The position numbers and the translations under genes are program-made. A DNA stretch of 64,000 bases, from the NCBI GenBank assembly GCA_964613455.1, contig CAZTGS010000001.1:62001-126000 (forward strand), read 5' to 3'. This document shows positions 8,124 through 16,017 of this stretch, in pieces (positions within the stretch are counted from its first letter, which is position 1; the number at the start of each line of letters is the position of its first letter). The notes under the pieces are model-generated. The model had not been told where the DNA came from, made no database searches, and worked only from the letters and a program-made list of their open reading frames with translations. Origin of the DNA: SCGC-AAA076-P13 sp964613455 (GTDB lineage: Bacteria > Pseudomonadota > Gammaproteobacteria > Magnimaribacterales > D2472).

Positions 8124-9404
8124 ATGTTGTTTTCAAAAATTTTACTACCTACATTAAAAGATGCCCCTCAAGAGGCTGAAGTTGTCAGTCATAAACTTAT
8201 GCTAAGAGCTGGGATGATAAGGAAAGTTGCCTCAGGTATCTATATATGGCTTCCAATGGGTTTGAAAGTCTTAAGAAAAATAGAAAATATTGTAAGGGAA
8301 GAGATGAATGCATCTGGGGCTCAAGAAGTTTTCATGCCTATGGTTCAACCAAAAGAATTATGGAATGAGACAAATAGATGGGACAAGATGGGTCCTGAGC
8401 TTTTACGAATAAAAGATAGACATGATAGAGACTTTTGTTTAGGGCCCACTCATGAGGAAGTTATAACTGATCTAATTAGAAATACTGTAAAAAGTTATAA
8501 AGAGCTTCCGTTAAATATTTATCAAATCCAGACAAAATTTAGAGATGAGATAAGGCCAAGATATGGCGTGATGAGAGGAAGAGAATTCCTAATGAAAGAT
8601 TCCTATAGTTTTAATGCTGATGAAGAATGTCTTCAAGAAACATATTTAAATATGAGAAATACCTATAAAAATGTTTTAGGAAGAATGGGTCTTGATTATA
8701 AAATAGTAGCAGCGGACTCAGGCGCAATAGGAGGAGATGCCTCTGAAGAATTTCATGTATTAGCTGAAAATGGTGAAGATACTATTGCTATAAGTGATGC
8801 CTCTGAATTTGCTATTAATACTGAACTCTTGCTCAAAGATGGTGAGGATATAGAATCCCTAGCAGGCAAGCCATCTCCTGATGGGAAAGGAGTTATACAA
8901 ATCAAAAAAGGCATCGAAGTCGGTCATATCTTTAAATTAGGGAAGATTTATGCAGACCAGATGAAGGCGAACGTTCTAAATAAAGAAGGTAAAGCATCAA
9001 CTCTTTATATGGGTTGTTATGGCATTGGTGTTTCAAGGCTTGTAGCTGCAGCTATTGAACAAAACAATGATGATAAAGGAATTATTTGGCCTCATAGTAT
9101 TGCACCATTTGATATCAACATAGTAGCAATCGGTTATGAAAAAAATGAAGAAATAGCAGAGGCAGCGAACAAGCTATATACAGACCTTTCAAATATGGGG
9201 TATGACGTATTACTTGATGATAGAAAAGATGGTTACGGTACTAAAATGAAAGATTCTGAACTCATTGGAGTGCCTCTTAACATAATTATTGGTAAGCAAT
9301 ATTTAGAAAATAAAGAGGTAGAATTAAAGTCTAGATCTGGAGAGAGCTCAGTTAATAACATCTCTGAAATGGAAACTATTCTAAACTTCTTTAAAAATAA
9401 ATAA
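8124..9404 (+). CDS. proS: Prolyl-tRNA synthetase, short form without editing domain
   Basis: Class II ProRS with N-terminal LKDAPQEAEVVSHKLMLRAGMIRK-type start (shown in part), motif 2 FRDEIRPRYGVMRGREFLMKD, motif 3 region YMGCYGIGVSRLVAAAIEQ, and a C-terminal anticodon-binding domain. At 426 residues it is about 145 shorter than E. coli ProRS. The INS editing domain, which should sit between SEFAINTELL (about 233) and the GIEVGHIF strand (about 263), is replaced by a linker of about 25 residues. This form, known to me from Alphaproteobacteria, cannot clear Ala-tRNA-Pro in cis. Confidence 0.96.
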   Translation: MLFSKILLPTLKDAPQEAEVVSHKLMLRAGMIRKVASGIYIWLPMGLKVLRKIENIVREEMNASGAQEVFMPMVQPKELWNETNRWDKMGPELLRIKDRHDRDFCLGPTHEEVITDLIRNTVKSYKELPLNIYQIQTKFRDEIRPRYGVMRGREFLMKDSYSFNADEECLQETYLNMRNTYKNVLGRMGLDYKIVAADSGAIGGDASEEFHVLAENGEDTIAISDASEFAINTELLLKDGEDIESLAGKPSPDGKGVIQIKKGIEVGHIFKLGKIYADQMKANVLNKEGKASTLYMGCYGIGVSRLVAAAIEQNNDDKGIIWPHSIAPFDINIVAIGYEKNEEIAEAANKLYTDLSNMGYDVLLDDRKDGYGTKMKDSELIGVPLNIIIGKQYLENKEVELKSRSGESSVNNISEMETILNFFKNK

Positions 9405-9405
9405 A

Positions 9406-9429
9406 TTCTAGTTATTTATATAACTAGAA
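9406..9429. terminator. Hairpin between convergent proS and thiolase genes
   Basis: Perfect 10-bp inverted repeat TTCTAGTTAT / ATAACTAGAA with a TTAT loop. On the minus strand it is followed by a T-rich stretch (TTTATTTATTTTT), so it works best as the thiolase terminator. On the plus side there is only AAACTTT, so any function for proS would be weaker. Confidence 0.65.
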
Positions 9430-9432
9430 ACT

Positions 9433-10611
9433 TTACAGCCTTTCAATAATAGTAGCATTTGCAGTTCCACCGCCTTCACATATTGCTTGGAGTGCATACT
9501 TGCCTTCTCTTCGCTCTAATTCATGAACCATAGTAGTCATGAGCTTTGTACCTGTTGCGCCTAGAGGATGCCCTAGAGCAATAGCTCCTCCGTTTACGTT
9601 AAGTTTATCTTTATCTGCATCAAGCTCGATAGCCCATGCAAGAGGCACGGGTGCAAAAGCTTCATTTACTTCATAAATGTCCATATCTGTTATAGATAAA
9701 TTTGCTTTTTTAAGTGCAAGCTTCGATGCTGGAATTGGACCAGTGAGCATAAATATAGGATCGTCTCCAACAACAGTTATAGTTTTAATCAATGCACGAG
9801 GATCAGATTTAATTTTTTTAAGGCCAGCATCATTGCAAACCATAATAGCTGAAGCACCATCAGTGATTTGACTGGCATTGCCAGCAGTAATAACGCCGCC
9901 TTCAGTTACAGTTTTAAGACCTGATAACGCTTCAATGGAAGCATCATAGCGAATTCCTTCATCAGCCATAATCATAGATTCATTACCATTATCATTCTTT
10001 CCTTGTAGAACAAGTATTTCTTTATTAAAAAAGCCAGCTTTTGAAGCTGCTGCTGCTTTGAGATGACTTTGAAATGCAAATTGGTCTAAATCTTCTCTAG
10101 ATAAATTCCATTTATCAGCCACTAATTCTGCTCCTGTAAACTGTGAAAAGAAAACACCTGGATATCTTTTCTCAATACCTTCGGCATTAAATGGAAATCC
10201 ATGTCCTGCATTCATTCCATCTGTAACACTAGCTCCAATAGGAACTATAGACATGACTTCAACTCCTCCTGCTATGACGATATCTTGAGTTCCAGACATA
10301 ACAGCCTGAGCGGCGAAATGGAGAGCTTGTTGAGAAGATCCGCATTGTCTATCAATAGTAGTTCCAGGAACAGATTCCGGTAAAGAAGATGCAAGCACAG
10401 CATTTCTAGCTAAGTTTCCTGATTGAGCTCCTACTTGATCTACACACCCAAAAATAACATCATCAATATCCTTAGGATCAACTCCCGAAAGCCTTACGAG
10501 TTCATCTAAAACTGCTGCACCCATATCTGCTGGATGCCATTTACTCAATGAACCGTTTTTTTTGCCACCAGGTGTTCTAGTAGCAGCCACAATATATGCT
10601 TTTTCAGCCAT
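9433..10611 (-). CDS. Thiolase (acetyl-CoA C-acyltransferase family)
   Basis: 392 residues. The nucleophilic cysteine lies in RQCGSSQQALHFAAQA (about residue 90), the catalytic His in GGAIALGHPLGATGTK and the second Cys in AICEGGGTANATII. It either condenses or cleaves acyl-CoA; pattern suggests a degradative/steroid-type thiolase, but the substrate is not readable. It stands between proS and recA with no partner fatty-acid gene. Its Shine-Dalgarno AGGGA (10619-10623) lies inside the recA terminator hairpin. Confidence 0.9.
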   Translation of the reverse strand: MAEKAYIVAATRTPGGKKNGSLSKWHPADMGAAVLDELVRLSGVDPKDIDDVIFGCVDQVGAQSGNLARNAVLASSLPESVPGTTIDRQCGSSQQALHFAAQAVMSGTQDIVIAGGVEVMSIVPIGASVTDGMNAGHGFPFNAEGIEKRYPGVFFSQFTGAELVADKWNLSREDLDQFAFQSHLKAAAASKAGFFNKEILVLQGKNDNGNESMIMADEGIRYDASIEALSGLKTVTEGGVITAGNASQITDGASAIMVCNDAGLKKIKSDPRALIKTITVVGDDPIFMLTGPIPASKLALKKANLSITDMDIYEVNEAFAPVPLAWAIELDADKDKLNVNGGAIALGHPLGATGTKLMTTMVHELERREGKYALQAICEGGGTANATIIERL

Positions 10612-10616
10612 AAAAA

Positions 10617-10646
10617 AATCCCTATTAAATTAATTCAATAGGGATT
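10617..10646 (-). terminator. Rho-independent terminator of recA
   Basis: Perfect 10-bp stem AATCCCTATT / AATAGGGATT with a 10-nt loop, followed on the minus strand by seven T residues that run to the thiolase ATG. The 3' arm contains AGGGA, 7 nt from that ATG, so the hairpin also covers the next gene's ribosome binding site. Confidence 0.85.
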
Positions 10647-10665
10647 AGTGTATCAACAAAAAAAA

Positions 10666-11682
10666 TTATTTTGTAGGATTAGCTTTGCTAACTATATAAG
10701 TTTCTTTAATTTCTTTTAGTAAGTCTTCACGAATCTTTGCATTTTCCTTCAAGAACATACTAGCCTTCACTTTACCTTGGCCAATGGTTTCGCCATTCAA
10801 CTTATAAAAAGCCCCAGACTTTTCTATTAATCCTAATTTATTTCCATAGTCTAGGATCTCTCCTTCAGAGTTAATTCCTAAACCATACATAATTTGAAAT
10901 TCAGCTTGTTTGAATGGAGGGGAAACTTTATTCTTTACAACCTTGACTCTTGTTTCGTTACCCATTATTTCATCGCCTTCTTTTACAGCACCAATTCTTC
11001 TAATATCTAGCCTTACTGAAGAATAAAATTTTAAAGCGTTGCCACCAGAAGTTGTTTCTGGACTTCCGAACATAACTCCAATTTTCATTCTAATTTGATT
11101 AATAAATACTACTGTAGCTCCAGACCTTTGAATGTTTCCTGTTATCTTTCTTAGCGCCTGAGACATTAAACGAGCCTGCAGTCCAACATGGTGATCTCCC
11201 ATCTCTCCTTCAATTTCTGCTCTTGGAACAAGTGCTGCAACTGAATCAATAATAACTAGATCTACACTATTAGATTTAACTAACATATCAGCAACTTCTA
11301 GAGCCTGTTCGCCAGTATCAGGTTGAGATAATAAAAGCTCATCAACATTTACACCTAATTTTTCTGCATATTGAGGATCTAATGCATGCTCTGCATCGAT
11401 AAACGCACAAGTTCCTCCATCTTTTTGACACTCAGCAATAATTTGCAATGTTAGTGTTGTTTTCCCTGATGATTCAGGACCATATATTTCTGTAACTCTA
11501 CCTCTTGGTATGCCGCCTATTCCAAGTGCTATGTCCAGACCAACTGAACCAGTAGATATTGATGGAATATCAACAATTTCTTTGTCTCCCATTCTCATAA
11601 CGGTACCTTTACCGAAATGACTATCTATATCCGCAAGTGTGTCTTTTAACGATTTACTGCCTGTATCTTTTGATTTTGCCAT
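10666..11682 (-). CDS. recA: Recombinase RecA
   Basis: Strand-exchange ATPase and SOS co-protease, 338 residues. Walker A GPESSGKTT, Walker B LVIIDSVAAL and the loop motifs (SQALRKITGNI, GVMFGSPETTSGGNALKFY) are intact. AAGGAG precedes the ATG at good distance. A LexA box overlaps its promoter. The usual neighbours recX/cinA are not present; a terminator follows directly. Confidence 0.99.
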   Translation of the reverse strand: MAKSKDTGSKSLKDTLADIDSHFGKGTVMRMGDKEIVDIPSISTGSVGLDIALGIGGIPRGRVTEIYGPESSGKTTLTLQIIAECQKDGGTCAFIDAEHALDPQYAEKLGVNVDELLLSQPDTGEQALEVADMLVKSNSVDLVIIDSVAALVPRAEIEGEMGDHHVGLQARLMSQALRKITGNIQRSGATVVFINQIRMKIGVMFGSPETTSGGNALKFYSSVRLDIRRIGAVKEGDEIMGNETRVKVVKNKVSPPFKQAEFQIMYGLGINSEGEILDYGNKLGLIEKSGAFYKLNGETIGQGKVKASMFLKENAKIREDLLKEIKETYIVSKANPTK

Positions 11683-11693
11683 CTTAGTCTCCT

Positions 11694-11713
11694 TACTGTA
11701 TGTTTATACAGTA
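11694..11713. promoter_or_regulatory. LexA (SOS) box of recA
   Basis: TACTGTATGTTTATACAGTA is a near-perfect palindrome with the CTGT-N8-ACAG core at 11696-11711 and 18 of 20 matches to the E. coli consensus as I recall it. It lies 12 nt before the recA ATG and overlaps the -10 box, so bound LexA would block RNA polymerase. It implies that a LexA of the E. coli type is encoded elsewhere. Confidence 0.9.
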
Positions 11714-11737
11714 TAATATAAAAAACGTAGAATTCAA
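11710..11737 (-). promoter_or_regulatory. recA promoter
   Basis: Minus-strand -35 TTGAAT (11732-11737) and -10 TATACT (11710-11715) are separated by 16 nt. The -10 shares bases with the LexA box. The transcript would begin inside the box and carry a leader of roughly 20 nt with AAGGAG. Confidence 0.65.
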
Positions 11738-11797
11738 ATACTTTTCTATATATTTGTTTTCTTGTAAGTTAAAATCAGACCACTTTAATAAAATATT

Positions 11798-12394
11798 ATG
11801 ACATTTGTAGTTACAGAATCGTGCATTAAATGCAAATACACAGACTGTGTAGAAGTATGTCCGGTAGATTGCTTTTATGAAGGTCCTGATTTCCTAGTAA
11901 TACATCCAGATGAATGTATAGATTGCGCTCTATGCGAACCAGAATGTCCTATTGATGCAATATTCTCTGAAGATGAACTTCCAAGTGATCAAATTGCATT
12001 CATTGAGATTAATGCAAAACTTGCAGATGTTTATGAAAATATAACTGAAGCTTCCCCTCCTCATTCTGAGGAACCTCAATTTAAAGATGTGAAAAATAAA
12101 ATTAAATTTTTAAATATTGATATAGGGAAAGATGAATCAAAATCAAACAGCCAATCAATTGAGTCTAATAAAATTTATTTATTTGATAGTGGTGATGTTG
12201 AAACAAATAATCAAGCTTTTAATATTAAAGATTTCTCTTTCAATAAAGATCAACTTCTTAAAAGTCTGGTGATTGAAGAAACTGTTATCTTAAGTATCGA
12301 ACCGCAAGCACATCACGAATGGACTATGAAGATAATGGAATTTCTTCAAGAAAATAAATTCAATGTTATTAAGATGCGAACCCTTAAAGAATAA
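11798..12394 (+). CDS. fdxA: 7Fe ferredoxin FdxA with C-terminal extension
   Basis: Residues 1-105 match FdxA-type ferredoxins: CIKCKYTDCVEVCP (C9, C12, C17, C21) and ECIDCALCEPECP bind one [3Fe-4S] and one [4Fe-4S] cluster. The family usually ends near residue 107. Here about 90 more residues follow: a Ser/Asn/Lys-rich linker, then a segment (about 145-198) that looks folded, containing LLKSLVIEETVILSIEPQ and a closing EFLQENKFNVIKMRTL. I do not recognise the extra part. The gene diverges from recA, matching the pcm-fdxA-recA neighbourhood seen in relatives. Confidence 0.88.
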   Translation: MTFVVTESCIKCKYTDCVEVCPVDCFYEGPDFLVIHPDECIDCALCEPECPIDAIFSEDELPSDQIAFIEINAKLADVYENITEASPPHSEEPQFKDVKNKIKFLNIDIGKDESKSNSQSIESNKIYLFDSGDVETNNQAFNIKDFSFNKDQLLKSLVIEETVILSIEPQAHHEWTMKIMEFLQENKFNVIKMRTLKE

Positions 12395-12423
12395 GATTTT
12401 ATTTTTTGCCTAAATATTTAAAA

Positions 12424-13158
12424 TTACATATGAGCCCAGGACTGCATTTCAATATACCTAGTTATTAGTTGATCAAGGCCTGCTGCTAAAATTATTGCGC
12501 CAAAGTATATTAAAACGGTGTCACCGTATTTGTAATAAAGATTATTAATTACTCTTGGCATTAATGCTATAGACAACAACATCCCAAAAGCAAAAGGTAT
12601 TAAAATTTGAAAATTTAATGTAGAAACGCTTGATATTATTGTAGGATAAATGCCTATAGCTAATAAAAAAGCACTTCCTGAAACTCCAGGAAAAATTAAG
12701 AATCCACATGCTATAAATCCAAAAATAATTAGAAGCAAAATTCCTGGCGAATCAGCAAAATTATAACCAAACCCAACAATGCATAAGCCTAGTAGAAAAG
12801 CTAAAAATATCTTTATAAGGAATAAGAATTTATTAGTTATCGTATTGGATATTTTTTTAAATGTCGTTACTATTAGAAATAATCCATACATTATCATAAT
12901 AGCTGAAATAACAAGCATAAAAACAAGTTGATAGCTTTCATATAAAAAATGTATGAGGCTTGAAAAAGAAATAACACTAATGCCCATTCCAATAATTAAA
13001 GGAATAATAAGATCGAAGCCTTTTAAATCAGTCAAAAACGATAAAAGTTTTTTATAAACACCAAACATTAGAGCTACCGTTGCTCCAGAAATTCCAGGTA
13101 ATAATTCGGAAAGGCCTATAAAAATTCCTGCGATGAAATATCTTAATTTCTCATTCAT
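12424..13158 (-). CDS. DUF368 membrane protein, candidate undecaprenyl-phosphate translocase (PopT)
   Basis: 244 residues with about eight hydrophobic helices and two copies of the family signature: LSELLPGISGATVALMFGVY (about 17-36) and CGFLIFPGVSGSAFLLAIG. DUF368 proteins have been reported as PopT, which returns undecaprenyl phosphate to the cytoplasmic face, notably at alkaline pH. Substrate here is inferred from the family. It overlaps pcm by 4 nt, at the end of a long minus-strand run rich in cell-wall genes. Confidence 0.85.
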   Translation of the reverse strand: MNEKLRYFIAGIFIGLSELLPGISGATVALMFGVYKKLLSFLTDLKGFDLIIPLIIGMGISVISFSSLIHFLYESYQLVFMLVISAIMIMYGLFLIVTTFKKISNTITNKFLFLIKIFLAFLLGLCIVGFGYNFADSPGILLLIIFGFIACGFLIFPGVSGSAFLLAIGIYPTIISSVSTLNFQILIPFAFGMLLSIALMPRVINNLYYKYGDTVLIYFGAIILAAGLDQLITRYIEMQSWAHM

Positions 13159-13838
13159 GAATCATTACCATCTAAAGATTTTCCTGGAAGCATTGGAACA
13201 AATGCAACCTCATCATGTAAATCTTCAGTAACTTCATTTTTAGTTACTTTTGTTATTACGTTTAATTGCTGAAACTTTGAGTCGCCAACTGGAATGACAA
13301 TTTTTGAATTCATGGTAAGGCAATCTACTAGTTCTTGTGGGTATTGTCTCGGAGCTGCAGCACATATAACGCCATCATATTTAATATCCTGATCCCAATC
13401 TAAAAAACCATCTCCATGAGTAAATAAAACATTATTAATTTTTAACTCACTAAGATTTTCTCTAGATTTTATAACTAAAGGTTTTATTCTTTCTATTGAG
13501 TGGACCTGTTCACAGAAATAAGATAAAACTGCAGATTGATATCCGCAACCAGAGCCAAGCTCAAGAACTTTATTAAAGATCTTACCTCTTCCTTTTGTAT
13601 GAGAGATAAGCAATTCAGTCATTTTTGCAACAATATAAGGTTGAGATATAGTCTGTTTGTAGCCAATAGTTAATGATCTATTTTCATATGCTCGAGATCT
13701 AAGCGCTTCATCTATAAATATATGCCTTGGAATTTGGGACATTGCGTCCAGAACTCTAAAATCTTTTATTCCCATTTCCAGAAGGGTTTCGATCATTTCC
13801 TCTTTTACCCTTCTAAAGGTAAATCCAGAATTATTCAT
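13155..13838 (-). CDS. pcm: Protein-L-isoaspartate O-methyltransferase
   Basis: SAM-dependent repair of isoaspartyl residues, 227 residues. RHIFIDEALRSRAYENRSLTIGYKQTISQP is the family's substrate loop (given in part by key residues), and VLELGSGCGYQSAVLSYF is the SAM-binding motif I. It overlaps surE by 8 nt; surE-pcm is a classic pair. The genes that usually follow, nlpD and rpoS, are not here. Confidence 0.95.
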   Translation of the reverse strand: MNNSGFTFRRVKEEMIETLLEMGIKDFRVLDAMSQIPRHIFIDEALRSRAYENRSLTIGYKQTISQPYIVAKMTELLISHTKGRGKIFNKVLELGSGCGYQSAVLSYFCEQVHSIERIKPLVIKSRENLSELKINNVLFTHGDGFLDWDQDIKYDGVICAAAPRQYPQELVDCLTMNSKIVIPVGDSKFQQLNVITKVTKNEVTEDLHDEVAFVPMLPGKSLDGNDS

Positions 13839-14577
13839 GTATATATTCTTTTAAAATATCTTTATCTTCAGTCCTATCTAATCCGTAATCAAGAACTGAA
13901 ATAGAAATATATCCTTCCTTGACTGCCTCTGCATCTGTAATAAATTCATCCTTTAATGCTTCGCCCTGAAGGTTATATCTATATCGTTTATTTTTATTAT
14001 CTGATTCCATTTCTAAAGGCTTTGACGGAATGCCTCTTTTTGACAATCCAGTTATCTTTACACCTTTACATTCTTCTTCTGAAAGATCTGGAAAATTAAT
14101 ATTAATAACCTTTCCAGTTAGTTCTGAGGGTAAATCTTTAATGAGGTTGATTAATTCAGCGGATTTATTCATGATGAATGAAGAGTTCTTTGTTTCGTAT
14201 GAGGCTACCGATAAAGCAACTGGAGGATACTTAAGCTTTCTTCCTCCAACTGCAGCACCAACTGTTCCAGAATATATAACATCATTTCCAATATTAGCTC
14301 CATGATTAATTCCTGAAACAACCATATCAAATTCAAAATCAACAATACTTAATAAACCCAAATAAGTGCAATCAGCAGGAGTTCCATCTACGGCATAAAT
14401 TCTTTCATCAACCTTCCTAACTTCTATTTCTTTAAGAAACGATATAGCAGCACTCATTCCGCTACAGTTATTTTCTGGAGCAACAATCCAAACTTCGTGC
14501 TCTTGGGATAGTCTTTTAAATAGGTTTTGTATATTTGGAGCATTATAACCATCGTCATTTGTTAAAAGTATTCTCAT
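13831..14577 (-). CDS. surE: 5'/3'-nucleotidase SurE
   Basis: 248-residue phosphatase for nucleoside monophosphates and short polyphosphate. It starts MRILLTNDDGYNAPNI with the metal-binding NDD at 7-9; GTPADCTYLGL and VVSGINHGANIGNDVIYSGTVGAA complete the active site. It overlaps ispDF by 4 nt; truD, which lies between ispF and surE in many gammaproteobacteria, is absent. Confidence 0.97.
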   Translation of the reverse strand: MRILLTNDDGYNAPNIQNLFKRLSQEHEVWIVAPENNCSGMSAAISFLKEIEVRKVDERIYAVDGTPADCTYLGLLSIVDFEFDMVVSGINHGANIGNDVIYSGTVGAAVGGRKLKYPPVALSVASYETKNSSFIMNKSAELINLIKDLPSELTGKVININFPDLSEEECKGVKITGLSKRGIPSKPLEMESDNKNKRYRYNLQGEALKDEFITDAEAVKEGYISISVLDYGLDRTEDKDILKEYIHE

Positions 14578-15722
14578 ATTATCTCTTTAAGGTTGACCGA
14601 TGATTGAACGGCTATTGCTTTATTTTTGCCTATGATACCAATCTTTTCTGAGGTTGTTGCCTTTAGACCAATTTTTGATTTAGGTATTTTTAAAATAGAT
14701 GCAAGACTTTCAAGTATATTATTTCTATGAGGGCTAATCTTGGGAGATTCGCAAATAATAGTTGCATCAATATTATGAATTTGTAAGTTCATTCTTTTAA
14801 TTTTTTCTAAACAAAAATTAATTATCTCTTTACTGTCAAGTCCTTTGTTTTGCTCATCAGTGTCTGAAAAATATATTCCGATATCTCCTATTGCTGATGC
14901 TCCAAGAATTGAATCAGCTATTGAATGAAGAAGAACATCTCCATCTGAATGAGCTTCTATTTCATAACCACATTCAAGTAAATAACCACCAATCAAAATT
15001 CCCTTACCTTCTCTATATGTATGAAGGTCAAAACCAGTTCCTGTTCTAGTTGTAAATTTCTCTAAAAGCTCTAGATCTTCCCTATGTGTAATTTTAATAT
15101 TTGATGACTTGCCTTTAATTCTTGAGATAACCAGACCTCCTGATTCTATAGCGAATGATTCGTCTGGAACGGTAATGCCTTTCTCCAAAAGAATCTCTAA
15201 TTGTGATTTGAGTTTAGTAAATTTTGAAATTTGAGGTGTTTGAACTAAATAATAATTGGACTTACTTTCTGTATTATCTTTTCCTGCTATGGTTTTTTTA
15301 ATCGAATCTACTACTGGAAGATAATATATAGAACAATCAGATTTAGATGAAATAATTTCATTATAAATATTAAAGATATCAATAGAATCTATATTGGGCC
15401 TTGCAGCATCATGAGTTATCACAAAATCAAACCCTTCAGCTTCTTTATGATGCAATGCATTTAAAACCGATTCAGCCCTAGAACTTCCACCATCAATAAA
15501 AGTAATTTGAGGATTGTTAAAAAAATCTTGATCTTTTATAAATAAATCATTGGGAGCTATTGGAATAATAATTTTATCAATAAGATCAGAATCTAGAAAG
15601 GCTTTAACTGATGATTCAATTATAGACTTACCATTTAAGCTGACATATTGTTTAGGGGTTTTAGCATCAAACCTCTCTCCAATACCTGCTGCAGGAATAA
15701 TAGCCAGTAGTTTGCTATTCAT
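14574..15722 (-). CDS. ispDF: Bifunctional IspD/IspF fusion (MEP isoprenoid pathway)
   Basis: 382 residues carrying two enzymes. Residues 1-224 are IspD (CTP transfer to MEP), with AIIPAAGIGERFDAKTPKQY and THDAARPNI. From about 226 follows IspF (MEcPP synthase), with TGTGFDLHTY (metal ligands Asp232, His234), EAHSDGDVLLHSIADSILGA and DIGIYFSDTD. E. coli has two separate adjacent genes; here they are one frame with almost no linker. The product feeds undecaprenyl phosphate for the cell-wall genes in this window. It follows ftsB with an 8-nt overlap. Confidence 0.97.
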   Translation of the reverse strand: MNSKLLAIIPAAGIGERFDAKTPKQYVSLNGKSIIESSVKAFLDSDLIDKIIIPIAPNDLFIKDQDFFNNPQITFIDGGSSRAESVLNALHHKEAEGFDFVITHDAARPNIDSIDIFNIYNEIISSKSDCSIYYLPVVDSIKKTIAGKDNTESKSNYYLVQTPQISKFTKLKSQLEILLEKGITVPDESFAIESGGLVISRIKGKSSNIKITHREDLELLEKFTTRTGTGFDLHTYREGKGILIGGYLLECGYEIEAHSDGDVLLHSIADSILGASAIGDIGIYFSDTDEQNKGLDSKEIINFCLEKIKRMNLQIHNIDATIICESPKISPHRNNILESLASILKIPKSKIGLKATTSEKIGIIGKNKAIAVQSSVNLKEII

Positions 15723-16017
15723 CTTTTTCTAATTCCTCTTTTTTAAAAATAATAAATTCTTCATTTGGATATGTTAAATTTAATTTTTCTCTAGCAAAAT
15801 TTTCAATATGATCGTTCGATTTTTGAGCATTATCAATCTCAAACTCTAAAATATCATTTTCTTTTTTTAAATTATTATTTTTTTTTATTTGTAAGTTGTT
15901 TTCGTCAATAAGCAAAGATTTCTTATTGTAGCTATAGTCCCCAAAAAAAATGCCATTAAGCAAGGTCATTATTACTAAAAAAAGTAATGTGGCTAATAGG
16001 TAAAAAAGTTTTCTCAT
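15715..16017 (-). CDS. ftsB: Divisome protein FtsB
   Basis: 100 residues: one membrane helix (about 4-26), then a coiled coil (about 38-75) rich in Asn, Lys, Leu and Ile, then a C-terminal region with AREKLNLTYPNEEFIIFK. FtsB bridges FtsL and FtsQ. Sequence alone would be weak, but the position between eno and ispD is the standard one. Overlaps eno by 4 nt. Confidence 0.9.
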   Translation of the reverse strand: MRKLFYLLATLLFLVIMTLLNGIFFGDYSYNKKSLLIDENNLQIKKNNNLKKENDILEFEIDNAQKSNDHIENFAREKLNLTYPNEEFIIFKKEELEKDE

